DNA from: Deltaproteobacteria bacterium
Lineage (GTDB): Bacteria; Desulfobacterota; GWC2-55-46; UBA9637
Direction of reading: 5' to 3'
Length of the DNA stretch: 52,504 nt
Assembly: GCA_016219285.1 (NCBI GenBank)
Contig: JACRNJ010000002.1
Coordinates: 1-52,504, forward strand
In this document: positions 51,998-52,504 of the stretch, piece by piece
How positions within the stretch are numbered: the stretch's first letter is position 1
Layout of the letters: every line of letters begins with the position of its first letter
Made by a program: the position numbers and the translations under genes
The notes under the pieces: model-generated
Seen by the model: only the letters and a program-made list of their open reading frames with translations
What the model was told of the DNA's origin: nothing
The model's database searches: none

Positions 51998-52504
51998 ATG
52001 AGTGTTGCCATTGAAAAAACGCAGGAAATTATTGACGATATTCTCAAGGCATATCCTGAAAAAACCAGAAAGAAGCGGGCTATGCACATAAAGCCGAATG
52101 ACCCGTCCGGAGGGTGCGCGGTCAAGTCCAATGTGAAGTGTGTGCCGGGGGTGATGACTGCGCGCGGGTGCGCGTATGCGGGAAGCAAGGGTGTTGTGTG
52201 GGGGCCGGTCAAGGATATGGTTCATCTCTCTCACGGCCCTGTGGGGTGCGGCCAGTATAGTTGGGCAACCCGCAGAAACCTTGCGTCCGGCAAGCCTGGG
52301 GTTGATAATTTTGTGCCGTTTCAGTTTACCTCTGACTTTCAGGAAAGGGATATCGTGTATGGAGGAGACAAGAGGCTGGAGGTGATTTTGCGCGAGATAA
52401 AATCTCTTTTTCCGCTGGCAAAGGGGATCAGCATCCATAGCGAATGCCCCATCGGCCTCATCGGCGATGATATAGAGGCTGTGGCAAAGAAGATGACCAA
52501 AGAA
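51998..52504 (+). CDS. nifD: Nitrogenase MoFe protein alpha chain, cut by the window end
   Basis: 169 codons from ATG 51998 (GGGAGG 7 bases before), open to the end. P-cluster-type Cys residues lie in [28 protein letters not shown] and [11 protein letters not shown]. The first 20 residues ([19 protein letters not shown]) are typical of NifD. The absence of VnfD/AnfD features cannot be judged from this part alone. Confidence 0.93.
   Translation, partial: MSVAIEKTQEIIDDILKAYPEKTRKKRAMHIKPNDPSGGCAVKSNVKCVPGVMTARGCAYAGSKGVVWGPVKDMVHLSHGPVGCGQYSWATRRNLASGKPGVDNFVPFQFTSDFQERDIVYGGDKRLEVILREIKSLFPLAKGISIHSECPIGLIGDDIEAVAKKMTKE

Overview
The window (about 42% GC by eye) comes from a Gram-negative bacterium with a large menu of anaerobic and respiratory electron-transfer enzymes. 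It carries c-type cytochromes with signal peptides, TAT-type molybdoenzyme-like proteins, sigma-54 promoters, an ANTAR response regulator and nitrogenase genes. The gene content would fit a Nitrospirota, Desulfobacterota or similar uncultured lineage; I cannot assign the phylum from sequence alone. No rRNA or tRNA gene was seen.

Left arm (1-21.5 kb): respiration. A gene-free, palindrome-rich edge (1-727) contains a copy of a promoter/operator found again at 8.8 kb. On the minus strand, 8677-728 encodes an alternative complex III-like quinol:acceptor oxidoreductase (ActA, B1, B2, C, D, E, F) plus a diheme cytochrome. Divergently, an ArsR-type regulator with a CVC metal motif heads a plus-strand cluster: TorD-like chaperone, polyferredoxin, tetraheme c554-like cytochrome, UbiE-like methyltransferase and a molybdoenzyme complex. 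In that complex the Mo-type subunit and the Fe-S subunit each occur twice, with one NrfD membrane subunit and one pentaheme NapC/NrfH-like cytochrome. One large subunit has lost every cofactor-ligand Cys, the other keeps the Mo-ligand Cys.

Middle (21.5-36.2 kb): glycogen synthase, then a type III-A CRISPR-Cas locus on the minus strand. It has cas10-csm2-3-4-5, two toxin-antitoxin-like pairs, a CARF effector (possibly CARF-RelE), a membrane-SAVED protein, a Csx3-type ring nuclease, cas1, cas2, a mini-array and cas6. A REP-associated tyrosine transposase (RAYT) flanked by inverted REP palindromes sits inside the terminal CRISPR repeat. A broken N-terminal cas10 fragment and a 50-residue ORF precede cas10.

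Right arm (36.2-52.5 kb): nitrogen control and assimilation. A sigma-54 promoter drives an ANTAR response regulator. Five leaders with the two-hairpin ANTAR-target architecture (hexaloops with G at position 4, usually A at position 1, then an overlapping terminator) precede an outer-membrane-like protein/glnK/amt block, a second amt, a Rieske-cytochrome b-octaheme (HAO-like) operon, nirB and nifH-nifD. The simplest reading is an antitermination regulon for nitrogen limitation. It would include ammonium transport, a quinol-linked octaheme nitrite/hydroxylamine module, NAD(P)H nitrite reductase and nitrogenase. Hemerythrin, a PCP_red/rubredoxin/diiron fusion protein and a second ArsR regulator lie between nirB and nifH on the minus strand.

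Two kinds of small repeat run through the window: GTAG-headed palindromes (REP-like) and heptamer-type tandem words. Both sit in gene junctions and have also entered several coding sequences.
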